Assembly (NCBI RefSeq): GCF_011604685.1 | Contig: NZ_CP050063.1 | Coordinates: forward strand, 890,501 to 954,500 | Origin: Spirosoma aureum | GTDB taxonomy: Bacteria > Bacteroidota > Bacteroidia > Cytophagales > Spirosomataceae | Direction of reading: 5' to 3' | Length of the DNA stretch: 64,000 nt | In this document: positions 54,723 to 63,199 of the stretch, in pieces | How positions within the stretch are numbered: the first letter of the stretch is position 1 | Layout of the letters: every line of letters starts with the position of its first letter | Position numbers and translations under genes: made by a program | The notes under the pieces: model-generated | What the model was told of the DNA's origin: nothing | What the model saw: only the letters and a program-made list of their open reading frames with translations | Databases searched by the model: none

Positions 54723-55688
54723 TTATTTCAAATATGAGCGAGCATCCAGAACCTTTGTCTGTTTGTTCTGTGATATGGTGTAGTTAAAGCCCGGCTGAAT
54801 GCTGAATGCACCTGTTTCCCCCTGCTTATTTACGGCCAGAAAACCAACCTGAATATCTTTGTAATCCTGCTTTTTCACGATCCGCAAAGCTGCCTCTTCG
54901 CAGGCCTGCTGGGGTGTTCGGCCCTGGCGCATTAGTTCGACGACCAGAAATGAGCCACACGTTCGCATGACTAATTCGCCCAGCCCCGTTGCACAGGCTC
55001 CCCCAATTTCATTATCGACGAACAAACCTGCACCAATTATGGGTGAATCACCAACACGACCATTCATTTTATAAGCCAGTCCGCTTGTTGTGCAGGCACC
55101 TGAAATATTTCCGTTTTTATCAATGGCCAGCATGCCAATTGTATCATGGCGCTCAATGTTGGCAATGGGCTTGTATTTCGCTGTTTTTAACCATTCCCGC
55201 CATTCTTTTTCCGCTTTTTTTGTCAGCAGGTTCTCCTTTTTAAAGCCTTGAGATAGAGCAAATGCCAAGGCTCCTTCACCAGCGAGCATGACGTGGGGTG
55301 TTTTATCCATAACTGCCCTTGCCACTGAAATCGGGTGCATGATATGCTCCAGAAAGACAACTGAACCGGCATTCCCTTTCTCATCCATGATGCAGGCATC
55401 GAGCGTAACACGGCCATCGCGGTCGGGACGCCCGCCGTAGCCAACACTCATATCTTCCGGGTCTGCTTCAGGTATGCGTACGCCCGCTTCTACGGCATCC
55501 AGGGCTCGTCCACCCCGATCAAGGACCGCCTGAGCGGCTGCATTTGCTTTAGGTTGTTTCCAGGTAGAGAAAACCAGAGGTCCGTTTGCCGAAGCATCGA
55601 CCTGAGTTGATGAAGAAGTCTTGAAGGATAATGTCGGAAAGAGGCCAGCCAGGGAGCTAACAGACAAAAAACGGCGTCGATTTATCAT
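54723..55688 (-). CDS. Glycosylasparaginase / isoaspartyl peptidase (Ntn hydrolase)
   Basis: A 321-residue protein with an N-terminal signal-like segment (FLSVSSLAGLFPTL) that looks Tat-type (RRRFLSV). Motifs are ALDAVEAGVRIPEADPEDMSVGYGGRPD (about 62) and the autocleavage site HDTIGMLAIDKNGNISGACTTSG with the nucleophile Thr at about 181, then GDSPIIGAGLFVD and GEQ-like GLGELVMRTCG. The family self-cleaves and removes asparagine-linked GlcNAc or isoaspartyl groups. The export signal suggests a periplasmic role in glycopeptide breakdown. Confidence 0.9.
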   Translation of the reverse strand: MINRRRFLSVSSLAGLFPTLSFKTSSSTQVDASANGPLVFSTWKQPKANAAAQAVLDRGGRALDAVEAGVRIPEADPEDMSVGYGGRPDRDGRVTLDACIMDEKGNAGSVVFLEHIMHPISVARAVMDKTPHVMLAGEGALAFALSQGFKKENLLTKKAEKEWREWLKTAKYKPIANIERHDTIGMLAIDKNGNISGACTTSGLAYKMNGRVGDSPIIGAGLFVDNEIGGACATGLGELVMRTCGSFLVVELMRQGRTPQQACEEAALRIVKKQDYKDIQVGFLAVNKQGETGAFSIQPGFNYTISQNKQTKVLDARSYLK

Positions 55689-55768
55689 AATATAGCTACT
55701 ATTGGCCCAAAATAAAGGAATAAACAGTTGGCATTTACTACTTTTAGCCGATTTATTACGAACGAATT

Positions 55769-56611
55769 ATGGAAGATTCCAGAAAGCATATTCTGCTGAT
55801 GGATGGGCCTGATGACAAGGGCCTGATTTATCATGTAACCGGCGTTCTTTTTCGCCATAACCTGAACATCATTCATAACGACGAATACGTCAGTCCATCG
55901 GGGCAATTCTTCATGCGAACCGAATTTGAAGGAACTTTCGATACAGCTGCTTTACTGAATGAATTAAAAGCGACCTTACCCGATCCTGGCATTACGTTTC
56001 GTTTAAACCCAAAACGAAAGAAAAACATAGTTGTTCTGGTTACCAAAGAGCATCATTGCCTTGGCGAACTTCTGATTCGCTATGCGTTTGATGAACTGGA
56101 TGCAACCATTCTGGCCGTGGTGAGCAATTACAATATTCTGCAACCTCTGGTCAGTAAGTTCGGAATTCCGTTTCATTACGTCTCTCACGAAGACAAAACC
56201 CGCGAAGAACACGAGGAAGCGATATTAAGGACACTGTCTATCTACGAACCCGAATTCCTGGTACTGGCTAAGTACATGCGCGTGCTGACGGCTGGTTTTG
56301 TCAATAAGTTTCCGAATCGGATCATTAATATTCACCACTCGTTTTTGCCCGCTTTTATTGGGGCTAATCCTTATCGGCAGGCCTACGAACGGGGTGTCAA
56401 AATTATTGGCGCAACGGCTCATTTTGTCAATAATGACCTCGACGAAGGACCGATTATTGCCCAGAATGTGAAAGATGTCGACCACAGGCATACAGCTGCC
56501 GACATGGCTACCGAGGGGAAAGACGTAGAGAAAATTGTTTTGTCGCAAGCCCTGAAGCTGGTGTTCAATGATCGGGTCTTTATTGCCGGTAACCGGGCTA
56601 TCGTTCTATAA
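55769..56611 (+). CDS. purU: Formyltetrahydrofolate deformylase
   Basis: A 280-residue protein: an N-terminal ACT domain (LLMDGPDDKGLIYHVTGVLFRHNLNI, residues 9-35), then a formyltransferase-fold domain with IINIHHSFLPAFIGANPYRQAYERGVKIIGATAHFVNNDLDEGPII at about residues 185-230. The His and Asp of HHSFLP and NNDLDEGP are the catalytic set. PurU releases formate from 10-formyl-THF and balances one-carbon pools. It is divergent from the asparaginase gene. Confidence 0.95.
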   Translation: MEDSRKHILLMDGPDDKGLIYHVTGVLFRHNLNIIHNDEYVSPSGQFFMRTEFEGTFDTAALLNELKATLPDPGITFRLNPKRKKNIVVLVTKEHHCLGELLIRYAFDELDATILAVVSNYNILQPLVSKFGIPFHYVSHEDKTREEHEEAILRTLSIYEPEFLVLAKYMRVLTAGFVNKFPNRIINIHHSFLPAFIGANPYRQAYERGVKIIGATAHFVNNDLDEGPIIAQNVKDVDHRHTAADMATEGKDVEKIVLSQALKLVFNDRVFIAGNRAIVL

Positions 56612-56780
56612 ATAGCCCGGCTGAAGAGGGTATCTGTATGGTTAGTTTACGTATTATCTGGGATTAGGCTCCGGGATACTAAGAAAGTCGCAGAAAAGCT
56701 CACTTTTTTGTATCAGGAATATGGTATATTTCGGGCCTGAAAAATCCCATTAACTTAGACTTCCTGTTCCCTGCTGTATC

Positions 56781-58445
56781 ATGCAAAAACTTCAAACATT
56801 AGACTATACAGTCTTTTTTGTTTACTTCATTATCGTTAGTGCCTACGGGTACTGGATTTATAAGAAAAAACACTCCGCTAATATATCTACCACTGATTTC
56901 TTTCTGGCCGAAGGGTCACTGACCTGGTGGGCTATCGGTTCTTCCCTGATTGCATCTAATATTTCGGCCGAGCAGTTTATTGGCGCTTCTGGAGATGGAT
57001 TTGCGATGGGTTTGGCAATTGCAACGTATGAATGGATGGCGGCCGCTACGCTGATTGTAGTAGCCGTTTTTTTTATGCCCATTTACCTCAAGAACCGCAT
57101 CTTCACGATGCCACAGTTCCTGACCCAGCGGTACAACAACACCGTTGCCATGATCATGGCCATCTTCTGGCTATTTCTCTACGTGTTGGTTAACCTGACC
57201 TCGATTCTGTTTCTGGGAGCACTGGCCGTATCGACCATTTCAGGACTGAACTTCACGGCCTGTATGATTGGGCTGGCCGTTTTTGCGGTCATTATTACAC
57301 TGGGCGGCATGAAAGTAATTGGTTATACCGACGTAATTCAGGTTTTCTTCCTGATCCTGGGCGGTTTGGCAACTACCTATCTGGCCGTTGATCTGGTTTC
57401 CACACAGAATGGCACAGAAGGAATACTCAAAGGATTTAGTCTGATGCTGGACCAGTCGGCAGATCACTTCCACATGATCTTTCATAAAGGAGACCCGCAT
57501 TATGCCTCACTACCCGGCCTGACCGTTCTAATTGGTGGTATGTGGATTGTGAACCTGAACTACTGGGGTTGTAATCAGTATATTACGCAGCGGGCGCTCG
57601 GAGCTGATTTAAAAACGGCTCGTGAGGGTATTCTTTTTGCCGCCTTCCTGAAGTTGCTGATGCCAATAATTGTAGTATTGCCCGGTATTGCCGCTTATAC
57701 GCTTTATCAGAAAGGTTTGTTCCAAAAGGAGATGCTGGATATTACGGGCGAAGTGAACAAAGACCACGCTTATCCCGTATTGCTCAATCTGTTGCCTGCC
57801 GGACTTAAAGGGCTTTCTTTCGCGGCTCTGACGGCTGCCGTAGTGGCTTCCCTGGCGGGTAAGGCTAACTCGATTTCGACCATTTTTACCCTCGATATTT
57901 TCAAAAAATACATCTCGCCCGATGCCAGTGAAAAAAGACTGGTTCAGGTTGGTCGGATAACCATTTGGGTAGCTATGCTGATGGCAATTCTTATTTCGCC
58001 ATTCATGGGTATTGATAAAAAAGGAGGATTCCAGTTCATTCAGGAAATGACGGGTCTGGTTTCACCGGGCGTATTTGCCGCCTTTATTCTGGGCTTCTTC
58101 TGGAAAAAGACGAACTCTCAGGGGGCTTTGTTTGCCATTGTGGGCGGCTTTCTCCTCTCATTGTTTTTCAAGTTTGTGCTGCCGGACCTGGTTAATCTGC
58201 AATTTCTGGAACCACTGGGCTTTGCGGTCCAGAATGCCGACGGCGTTTATACGATTCCGTTTCTCGATACAATGGGCTTCGTTTTCCTGATCTGCGTAGC
58301 CGTAATGATTGTTCTTGGGCTGCAGAAACCCAGCACAAAAGGGTTGGCTATTGATGCCAGTATGTTTAAAGTAGCGCCAACATTTGCGATGGGTGCCGGG
58401 CTGATTCTATTCCTGGTTGCTATCCTGTACGTTGTCTTCTGGTAA
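56781..58445 (+). CDS. Sodium:solute symporter family protein (SSS)
   Basis: A 554-residue membrane protein with about fourteen helices. SSS/SGLT marks are the opening YTVFFVYFIIVSAYGYWIY, SSLIASNISAEQFIGASGDGFAMGLAIATYEW at about residue 55, GGMKVIGYTDVIQVFFLILGG at about 174 and SLAGKANSISTIFTLDIFKKYI at about 358 with its Ser-Thr sodium site. The length and G..YWGCNQYITQRAL segment suit the sugar-transporter branch. It likely imports a sugar or similar solute with Na+. Its stop codon abuts that of cutC. Confidence 0.92.
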   Translation: MQKLQTLDYTVFFVYFIIVSAYGYWIYKKKHSANISTTDFFLAEGSLTWWAIGSSLIASNISAEQFIGASGDGFAMGLAIATYEWMAAATLIVVAVFFMPIYLKNRIFTMPQFLTQRYNNTVAMIMAIFWLFLYVLVNLTSILFLGALAVSTISGLNFTACMIGLAVFAVIITLGGMKVIGYTDVIQVFFLILGGLATTYLAVDLVSTQNGTEGILKGFSLMLDQSADHFHMIFHKGDPHYASLPGLTVLIGGMWIVNLNYWGCNQYITQRALGADLKTAREGILFAAFLKLLMPIIVVLPGIAAYTLYQKGLFQKEMLDITGEVNKDHAYPVLLNLLPAGLKGLSFAALTAAVVASLAGKANSISTIFTLDIFKKYISPDASEKRLVQVGRITIWVAMLMAILISPFMGIDKKGGFQFIQEMTGLVSPGVFAAFILGFFWKKTNSQGALFAIVGGFLLSLFFKFVLPDLVNLQFLEPLGFAVQNADGVYTIPFLDTMGFVFLICVAVMIVLGLQKPSTKGLAIDASMFKVAPTFAMGAGLILFLVAILYVVFW

Positions 58446-59180
58446 TTACTGCCGTTTGACCTGATTTACTACGCTCTGAATGGCGTCGGCACTGGCTTCG
58501 ATACGTTCGTATTCGCCCAGTACAGCCGACGCCATTTGTAGATTTGGCCGTCGATAAACCATTGGACTTGGCTGGCTACTTTTTCCACTCAGATGCAAAG
58601 CCGCCAGTCCAATGCCAATAAACTGGCTTGCATTATGGCCCGAAACACCAACACCGGCCATAATTTCGATTCGTCCGGCGGCTTGTTCAGTTAGCTGATA
58701 GAGGACCGACAAGCCCGACTCTGCCGAAGGATGCTGACCTGATGTAAGGATTCGTATGGCACCCGTACGGATTACGGCTTCCAACGCTTCGACTGGGTCG
58801 CGGGTCATATCGAAAGCGCGGTGAAAAGCAACCGGCATCGGATGGGCCAGCTCGACGAATTCTCTGGTTTTGACTTCGTCGACCGTTCCGTCGGCTTGCA
58901 GGATGCCGAGTACGATGCCATCGACTCCGGCTGATTTAGCCGTAATAATATCGGCTCGCATGACCGCTAATTCGGTATCGGAGTACAAAAAATCACCCCC
59001 CCGTGGCCGGATCATAACGAATAACTGAATGGAAAGATGCTGACGGGCTAACTGAATTAAACCGGCACTGGGCGTAGTACCCCCTTCACTCAGGCCACCA
59101 CACAGTTCAACACGGTCGGCTCCGGCTTGTTGGGCTGTTAAACAAGATTCAAACGAGTAAGCACAAACTTCAATTTGCAT
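58446..59180 (-). CDS. cutC: Copper homeostasis protein CutC family
   Basis: A 244-residue TIM-barrel protein with the CutC pattern: EVCAYSFESCLTAQQAGADRVELCGGLSEGGTTPSAGLI at the N-terminus, VMIRPRGGDFLYSD at about residue 55, GADGIVLGIL-like DGIVLGILQADGTVD at about 93, VAFHRAFDMTRDPVEALE at about 116 and RILTSGQHPSAESGL at about 143. The true biochemical role of CutC is debated; copper binding is reported for some members. Its TAA directly abuts the symporter TAA with no gap. Confidence 0.93.
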   Translation of the reverse strand: MQIEVCAYSFESCLTAQQAGADRVELCGGLSEGGTTPSAGLIQLARQHLSIQLFVMIRPRGGDFLYSDTELAVMRADIITAKSAGVDGIVLGILQADGTVDEVKTREFVELAHPMPVAFHRAFDMTRDPVEALEAVIRTGAIRILTSGQHPSAESGLSVLYQLTEQAAGRIEIMAGVGVSGHNASQFIGIGLAALHLSGKSSQPSPMVYRRPNLQMASAVLGEYERIEASADAIQSVVNQVKRQ

Positions 59181-59533
59181 TTGATTCGATACGAAATGTT
59201 TTATTCCCGCGCCATGCCCTATTAGAGCTCTGCTTCCGTAAGAAAAACGTGTTGGCTCCGAAAGCAGTCAGCTAAATAAAAAGTAGCGTTTATGTCGGAA
59301 ATATTAAAGCTGAAAATATAGTTTAGATCAAAAAGTATGTATTTTGACTGAAAATTCCCTTCTGGACCAGATTTGCCGGAAGTTCTAAACAAAAGTAGGC
59401 ACTGGCAGTTAATGGCCTAAAATCCCGTCATAAATACCTTTTGAAACATTTTTGCGGAAAAGTGCTTGGATATTAACTGTTTTTTTACTTTTGCACCCTC
59501 ATTGAAAAGTAGTCATTAAATACTGAAGACACT
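59181..59533. other. Divergent spacer between cutC and the DUF2795 gene
   Basis: About 350 bp, AT-rich, no ORF. The right end holds the -7 box of the small DUF2795 gene; the cutC promoter should be on the left, but I cannot point to it. Confidence 0.45.
59486..59493 (+). promoter_or_regulatory. -7 box of the DUF2795 gene
   Basis: TACTTTTG matches the Bacteroidota consensus; a TTG at 59466-59468 lies 17 nt upstream, slightly close for a -33 box. The start codon at 59534 is 40 bp downstream. Confidence 0.6.
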
Positions 59534-59755
59534 ATGTACTGGACACTCGAACTCGCATCCTACCTGGAAGATGCTCCCTGGCCTGCCACTAAAGACGAGC
59601 TGATTGACTATTCAATCCGCTCTGGCGCTCCCCTAGAAGTTGTTGAAAACTTACAGGAGCTTGAAGATGACGGCCAACCTTATGAAAGCATCGAAGAAAT
59701 CTGGCCGGATTATCCGACCAAAGATGATTTCTTCTTCAATGAAGACGAGTACTGA
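59534..59755 (+). CDS. Small acidic DUF2795 protein
   Basis: A 73-residue acidic protein: WTLELASYLEDAPWPATKDELIDYSIRSGAPLEVVENLQEL with the PWPATKDELIDYSIRSG core of DUF2795, and an acidic tail (DDFFFNEDEY). It has its own promoter-like box and terminator, so it is probably an abundant single-gene transcript. DUF2795 proteins are small and cytoplasmic; the function is unknown. Confidence 0.88.
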   Translation: MYWTLELASYLEDAPWPATKDELIDYSIRSGAPLEVVENLQELEDDGQPYESIEEIWPDYPTKDDFFFNEDEY

Positions 59756-59778
59756 GCCATCCGGACAGTCTTCACATC

Positions 59779-59819
59779 AAAAAGGCGTGACCCATTTATT
59801 CATTGAGTTACGCCTTTTT
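59779..59819 (+). terminator. Terminator after the DUF2795 gene
   Basis: Arms AAAAAGGCGT (59779-59788) and ACGCCTTTTT (59810-59819) with a 21-nt loop, followed by a T-rich run. It begins 23 bp after the stop codon and can serve the converging gene as well. Confidence 0.75.
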
Positions 59820-59860
59820 GTTTATATGCTGAGCTAATAACCTGATTATCCAGTTCCTGA

Positions 59861-60337
59861 TTATTCTTCTTTAGCGCTGGCTGGTGCGCTCTTTATCGTG
59901 CGGTCGTATTTTTTTGGCGCGTACAGAAAGCCGAATGCCTCGGCCCCTTCCTTCGTATGAACTTTGTGGTGAATGTAATGCGCCCGCATGATTCGCTGCA
60001 TGTATCGACCACTGGTATCAACTTTCATTTTTACCCGCCGATGAACAATGATGTCGTGAAACACAAAGTAAAAGAAACCATATAGCGTTACACCCGCCCC
60101 GATCCAGGCCAGAAAATCCAGGGCTGGAACATTTACGCCTATGATAATAAGACTGATAGCTGTCAGGCTGAAAACAACGGCAAAGAGGTCGTTTCGCTCA
60201 AAAAAACCCTTATGATGGTTGTGATGATCGCGGTGCCAGGTCCACAAAAAACCGTGCATGACGTACTTGTGTGTGAACCAAGCTACACCCTCCATGAACA
60301 GAAAAGTCCCTAGAACCAAGGCAACGTTTAGCAGCAT
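59861..60337 (-). CDS. Beta-carotene hydroxylase-like fatty acid hydroxylase (CrtZ type)
   Basis: A 158-residue membrane protein with the di-iron His boxes of CrtZ: HKYVMHGFLWTWHRDHHNHH at about residues 21-40, FHDIIVHRR at about 95 and HYIHHKVH near 118. Hydrophobic helices at 1-18, 50-68 and 75-93 alternate with these boxes. It should add hydroxyls to carotenoid rings, in line with a pigmented bacterium. ATG 60337 was chosen because a -7 box lies at 60359-60366; the longer frame from 60412 would begin upstream of it. Confidence 0.88.
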   Translation of the reverse strand: MLLNVALVLGTFLFMEGVAWFTHKYVMHGFLWTWHRDHHNHHKGFFERNDLFAVVFSLTAISLIIIGVNVPALDFLAWIGAGVTLYGFFYFVFHDIIVHRRVKMKVDTSGRYMQRIMRAHYIHHKVHTKEGAEAFGFLYAPKKYDRTIKSAPASAKEE

Positions 60338-60358
60338 TTTTGTGTTATTTAAGTAGTA

Positions 60359-60366
60359 CAAAGGTA
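60359..60366 (-). promoter_or_regulatory. -7 box of the carotene hydroxylase gene
   Basis: TACCTTTG on the minus strand, 21 bp before ATG 60337. No clear TTTG lies 19-21 nt upstream. Confidence 0.5.
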
Positions 60367-60535
60367 ACTGGGTAGCTTGAGTAATTCGTTGCCTATGAAT
60401 GGCGTTAACCATTTTTTATGACTACTTACTCCAGCTATCAGCTCGCCAATAACGAAGTAATAACGGTTTGTTTTATTGAAAAGTTGGGTTGACCAGACCG
60501 ACTTTTTAACGAAAAATAGAGATACGTAACAACCA

Positions 60536-60566
60536 TTTGCATGTTTCGGGAAAAGCCGTATCTTTA
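60536..60566 (+). promoter_or_regulatory. Promoter overlapping the upstream start of the AlbA_2 gene
   Basis: TTTG at 60536-60539, 19 nt, then TATCTTTA at 60559-60566 (one base from TAnnTTTG). The predicted transcript would begin near 60573, downstream of the first in-frame ATG at 60541, so translation should begin at 60589 or 60604. Confidence 0.6.
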
Positions 60567-60588
60567 TCCCAATTCAGTACTCAACCAG

Positions 60589-61254
60589 ATGAACCCATCG
60601 GTTATGGACTATCAGGCGCTTAAAAACCTGGTTAGACGGGGAGAGGGTAGCAATTTAGAGTTCAAACTGAAAACGAACCATCCTGAGAAAATTATCCGGG
60701 GTGTAGTCGCTTTCGCGAATACAAACGGCGGCATCATGCTGATAGGCATTGGTGACGACAAGAAGATTGTCGGGCTGAAATACGCCGACGAGGACGAGTA
60801 CCTGCTCGTTCGGGCAATCAATAAATACTGCTTCCCGCGGATTAGCTACACGATTGAGCGAGTTCAACTCTACGACGAACGCGAAGTTCTCGTGATCCGG
60901 GTACCTCCCAGCCCAACTCGCCCCCATTACATTATCCCCGATCCGGCCGAGCCCGAAAATAAAAAGGCATACGTACGTGTCGCCGATAAATCGGTTCAGG
61001 CCAGTCGCGAAGTGCGCGAGATCCTAAAGGGAGAACAGGCTGATCGTGATATTCGCTTTAGCTATGGCGATAAAGAGCATAAGCTAATGCAGCATCTCGG
61101 CGAACACAACAGCATTACAGTCGATCTGTTTGCCTCCATTGCCGGAGTTTCCCGCCGAATTGCCTCCCGAACGCTTGTTTTGCTTGTATTAGCTAACGTC
61201 CTCGAAATTCACCCGAGTGATGTGGTCGATCAATACACGACCCGATCCGTGTAG
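60589..61254 (+). CDS. AlbA_2 (Schlafen-type) ATP-binding-domain protein with C-terminal helical domain
   Basis: A 221-residue protein from ATG 60589 (216 residues from ATG 60604). The AlbA_2 domain shows EGSNLEFKLK at the start, RGVVAFANTNGGIMLIGIGDDKKIVGLKYADED (core of the fold) and VLVIRVPPSPTRPHYII; then a short helix-turn-helix-like end (NSITVDLFASIAGVSRRIASRTLVLLVLANVLEIH). Members are often DNA-linked regulators or helicase-associated domains. The ATG at 60541 adds 16 residues but would precede the promoter. Target unknown; it converges with bioA. Confidence 0.85.
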   Translation: MNPSVMDYQALKNLVRRGEGSNLEFKLKTNHPEKIIRGVVAFANTNGGIMLIGIGDDKKIVGLKYADEDEYLLVRAINKYCFPRISYTIERVQLYDEREVLVIRVPPSPTRPHYIIPDPAEPENKKAYVRVADKSVQASREVREILKGEQADRDIRFSYGDKEHKLMQHLGEHNSITVDLFASIAGVSRRIASRTLVLLVLANVLEIHPSDVVDQYTTRSV

Positions 61255-61261
61255 GTAACTA

Positions 61262-61310
61262 AAAACAAGGTCTGCGCCATTTTCTAAAGAAATGGCGCAG
61301 ACCTTGTTTT
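61262..61310. terminator. Bidirectional terminator between the AlbA_2 gene and bioA
   Basis: Perfect 21-bp arms (61262-61282 and 61290-61310) with a 7-nt loop. It sits exactly between the converging stop codons, with A-rich and T-rich flanks for both directions. Confidence 0.9.
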
Positions 61311-61311
61311 A

Positions 61312-62610
61312 TTAAAAGCTGTTTAATAGCTCTTCTATTTTCGTATAAGTATACTGTAACTGTTCATCGGTCGTACAGTATGGCGGCATCAGATAGAGTA
61401 CATTACCCAGGGGGCGCATGAGCACTCCTCGATCGAGCAAAAAGTTATAGGCGCGGTCGCGAACACTGTTGAAATAAGACGTTTGCTCGCCAAGGGTTAA
61501 GTCAAAAGCGAGTAGTGTTCCACACTGTCGGATGTTAGCTATCGTTGAATACACACTCAATCGTTGGCTAAACGCTGTGTGGCTTTTGGTGATACGCTGA
61601 ATACTGGCCTGCGTTTCATCCGATAATAACAGATCCATACTGGCCAGAGCCGATGCACAGGCTACAGGGTTCGCAGTAAAGGAGTGACCGTGGAAAAGGG
61701 TTTTGGTCTTATCGCTTGATAGAAACGCGTCGTAAATTGCCTGCGTACAGGTCGTTACGCCCAGTGCCATCGTTCCACCCGTTAACCCTTTCGATAGACA
61801 CATCAGATCAGGCTTTTCTGGCAACTGATCGGTTGCAAACAGCTTGCCGGTTCGGCCAAAACCTGTCATTACCTCATCGGCAATAATGAGCGCCCCCTGT
61901 TGGCGGGCCATCTGAAACAAGTCGTTTAAAACGCCCGGCTCATACATAACCATGCCGCCGGACCCCTGCACCAGGGGCTCTACAATGAAAGCCGCGATCT
62001 CATCGGTGAATAACTCCTTCGCCTGCTCGATAACGGCCTCTTCCTGTCCGGCTATTGGCGCTGGCAAATACGCCACATCGAATAGAAAAGGGACAAATGG
62101 AGCGGTAAACGCACTTCTTCCGCCAACAGCCATCGCACCAAATGTATCACCGTGATACGCCCCCTCCAGTGCAACCACTTTAAATCGCGGCAGACCGAGA
62201 TTATGCCAGTACTGGAATGCCATTTTCAACGCCACTTCGACGGCTGTCGATCCATTGTCAGAGTAAAAAACTTTTGACTGATTTAGTGGTAAGATCTTGA
62301 GCAGCCGCTCGGCCAGCTCGACGGCAGGCTGATGCGTAAAACCCGCAAAAATGACGTGTTCCAGCACCTGTAACTGTTCTGAAACCCGCTGGGCAATGTA
62401 GGGGTGTGCGTGGCCATGCAGATTTACCCACCACGACGCAATCATATCGAGGTATTCGCGACCGTCGGCGTCGTAGAGCACCGAGCCGTTTGCCCGCACA
62501 ATCGGGATTGGTAACGGTGCCGTTTGCATTTGTGTGAATGGATGCCAGATCACAGCTTTATCGCGCTCCGATAAGCTCTGTAAACTGGTTGGCGTAGTGT
62601 CGGATAACAT
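61312..62610 (-). CDS. bioA: Adenosylmethionine-8-amino-7-oxononanoate aminotransferase
   Basis: A 432-residue PLP enzyme with WHPFTQMQ at about residue 22, SWWVNLHGHAHPYIAQRV at about 60, YSDNGSTAVEVALKMA at about 115, GAYHGDTFGAMAVGG at about 148, IIADEVMTGFGRTG at about 240 and the PLP lysine in CLSKGLTGG at about 272. It makes 7,8-diaminononanoate in biotin synthesis. Its ATG lies inside the end of bioD, a 53-bp overlap; no alternative start codon follows before the conserved WHPF motif, so the overlap seems real. Confidence 0.96.
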   Translation of the reverse strand: MLSDTTPTSLQSLSERDKAVIWHPFTQMQTAPLPIPIVRANGSVLYDADGREYLDMIASWWVNLHGHAHPYIAQRVSEQLQVLEHVIFAGFTHQPAVELAERLLKILPLNQSKVFYSDNGSTAVEVALKMAFQYWHNLGLPRFKVVALEGAYHGDTFGAMAVGGRSAFTAPFVPFLFDVAYLPAPIAGQEEAVIEQAKELFTDEIAAFIVEPLVQGSGGMVMYEPGVLNDLFQMARQQGALIIADEVMTGFGRTGKLFATDQLPEKPDLMCLSKGLTGGTMALGVTTCTQAIYDAFLSSDKTKTLFHGHSFTANPVACASALASMDLLLSDETQASIQRITKSHTAFSQRLSVYSTIANIRQCGTLLAFDLTLGEQTSYFNSVRDRAYNFLLDRGVLMRPLGNVLYLMPPYCTTDEQLQYTYTKIEELLNSF

Positions 62611-63199
62611 CCTTGGTAAGACTAGTTTCCTGTCCGATTCGGCCCAGACAGGGAATGGTTGTATAAGTCAGAATAAACGATTCGGAGGTGGTAACGGTTG
62701 GCCCGTTAAAGACGATTCCTGCAATTGGAATATTTCGGCTACGGCAGCACTCGATCGACAGTAATGTATGATTTATACTGCCCAGATAGTTGCGGGAAAC
62801 CAGTATAATTGGCAGCCCAAGCCGCTGAACCAGATCAATGTTCAGCTCATGTTCGTTGAGTGGAACCATTAACCCGCCTGCCAATTCGACCACCAGCGCG
62901 TTGCTGGTCCGCGGTAACGTAATCGCGTTTAAATCGATGTGAACACCGTCCAGGTCGGCAGCTGCATGTGGTGAAAGCGGTTGCGAGAGCCGGTATGCTT
63001 CCGGATGAAACTGCGTTGTCGGGTTACTAATTAGTTGGCGAACAGTTTCTGTATCCGAATCGTCTGCGGCTCCTGATTGAACGGGTTTCCAGTAGTCGGC
63101 TTGCAAGGCTTCAACCAATATGGCTGAGACAACCGTTTTCCCGATTTCGGTACCGATACCAGCAATGATAAACTGAGCGGGTAATTGGGCTGAAATCAT
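62558..63199 (-). CDS. bioD: Dethiobiotin synthetase
   Basis: A 213-residue enzyme with the P-loop IAGIGTEIGKTVVSAILVEAL at about residue 12, YWKPVQSGAADDSDTETV at about 35, LSPHAAADLDGVHID at about 74 and VELAGGLMVPLNE at about 100. It forms the ureido ring of dethiobiotin from diaminononanoate and CO2 with ATP. bioF upstream overlaps by 4 bp and bioA downstream by 53 bp, so the three are translationally coupled. Confidence 0.95.
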   Translation of the reverse strand: MISAQLPAQFIIAGIGTEIGKTVVSAILVEALQADYWKPVQSGAADDSDTETVRQLISNPTTQFHPEAYRLSQPLSPHAAADLDGVHIDLNAITLPRTSNALVVELAGGLMVPLNEHELNIDLVQRLGLPIILVSRNYLGSINHTLLSIECCRSRNIPIAGIVFNGPTVTTSESFILTYTTIPCLGRIGQETSLTKDVIRHYANQFTELIGAR

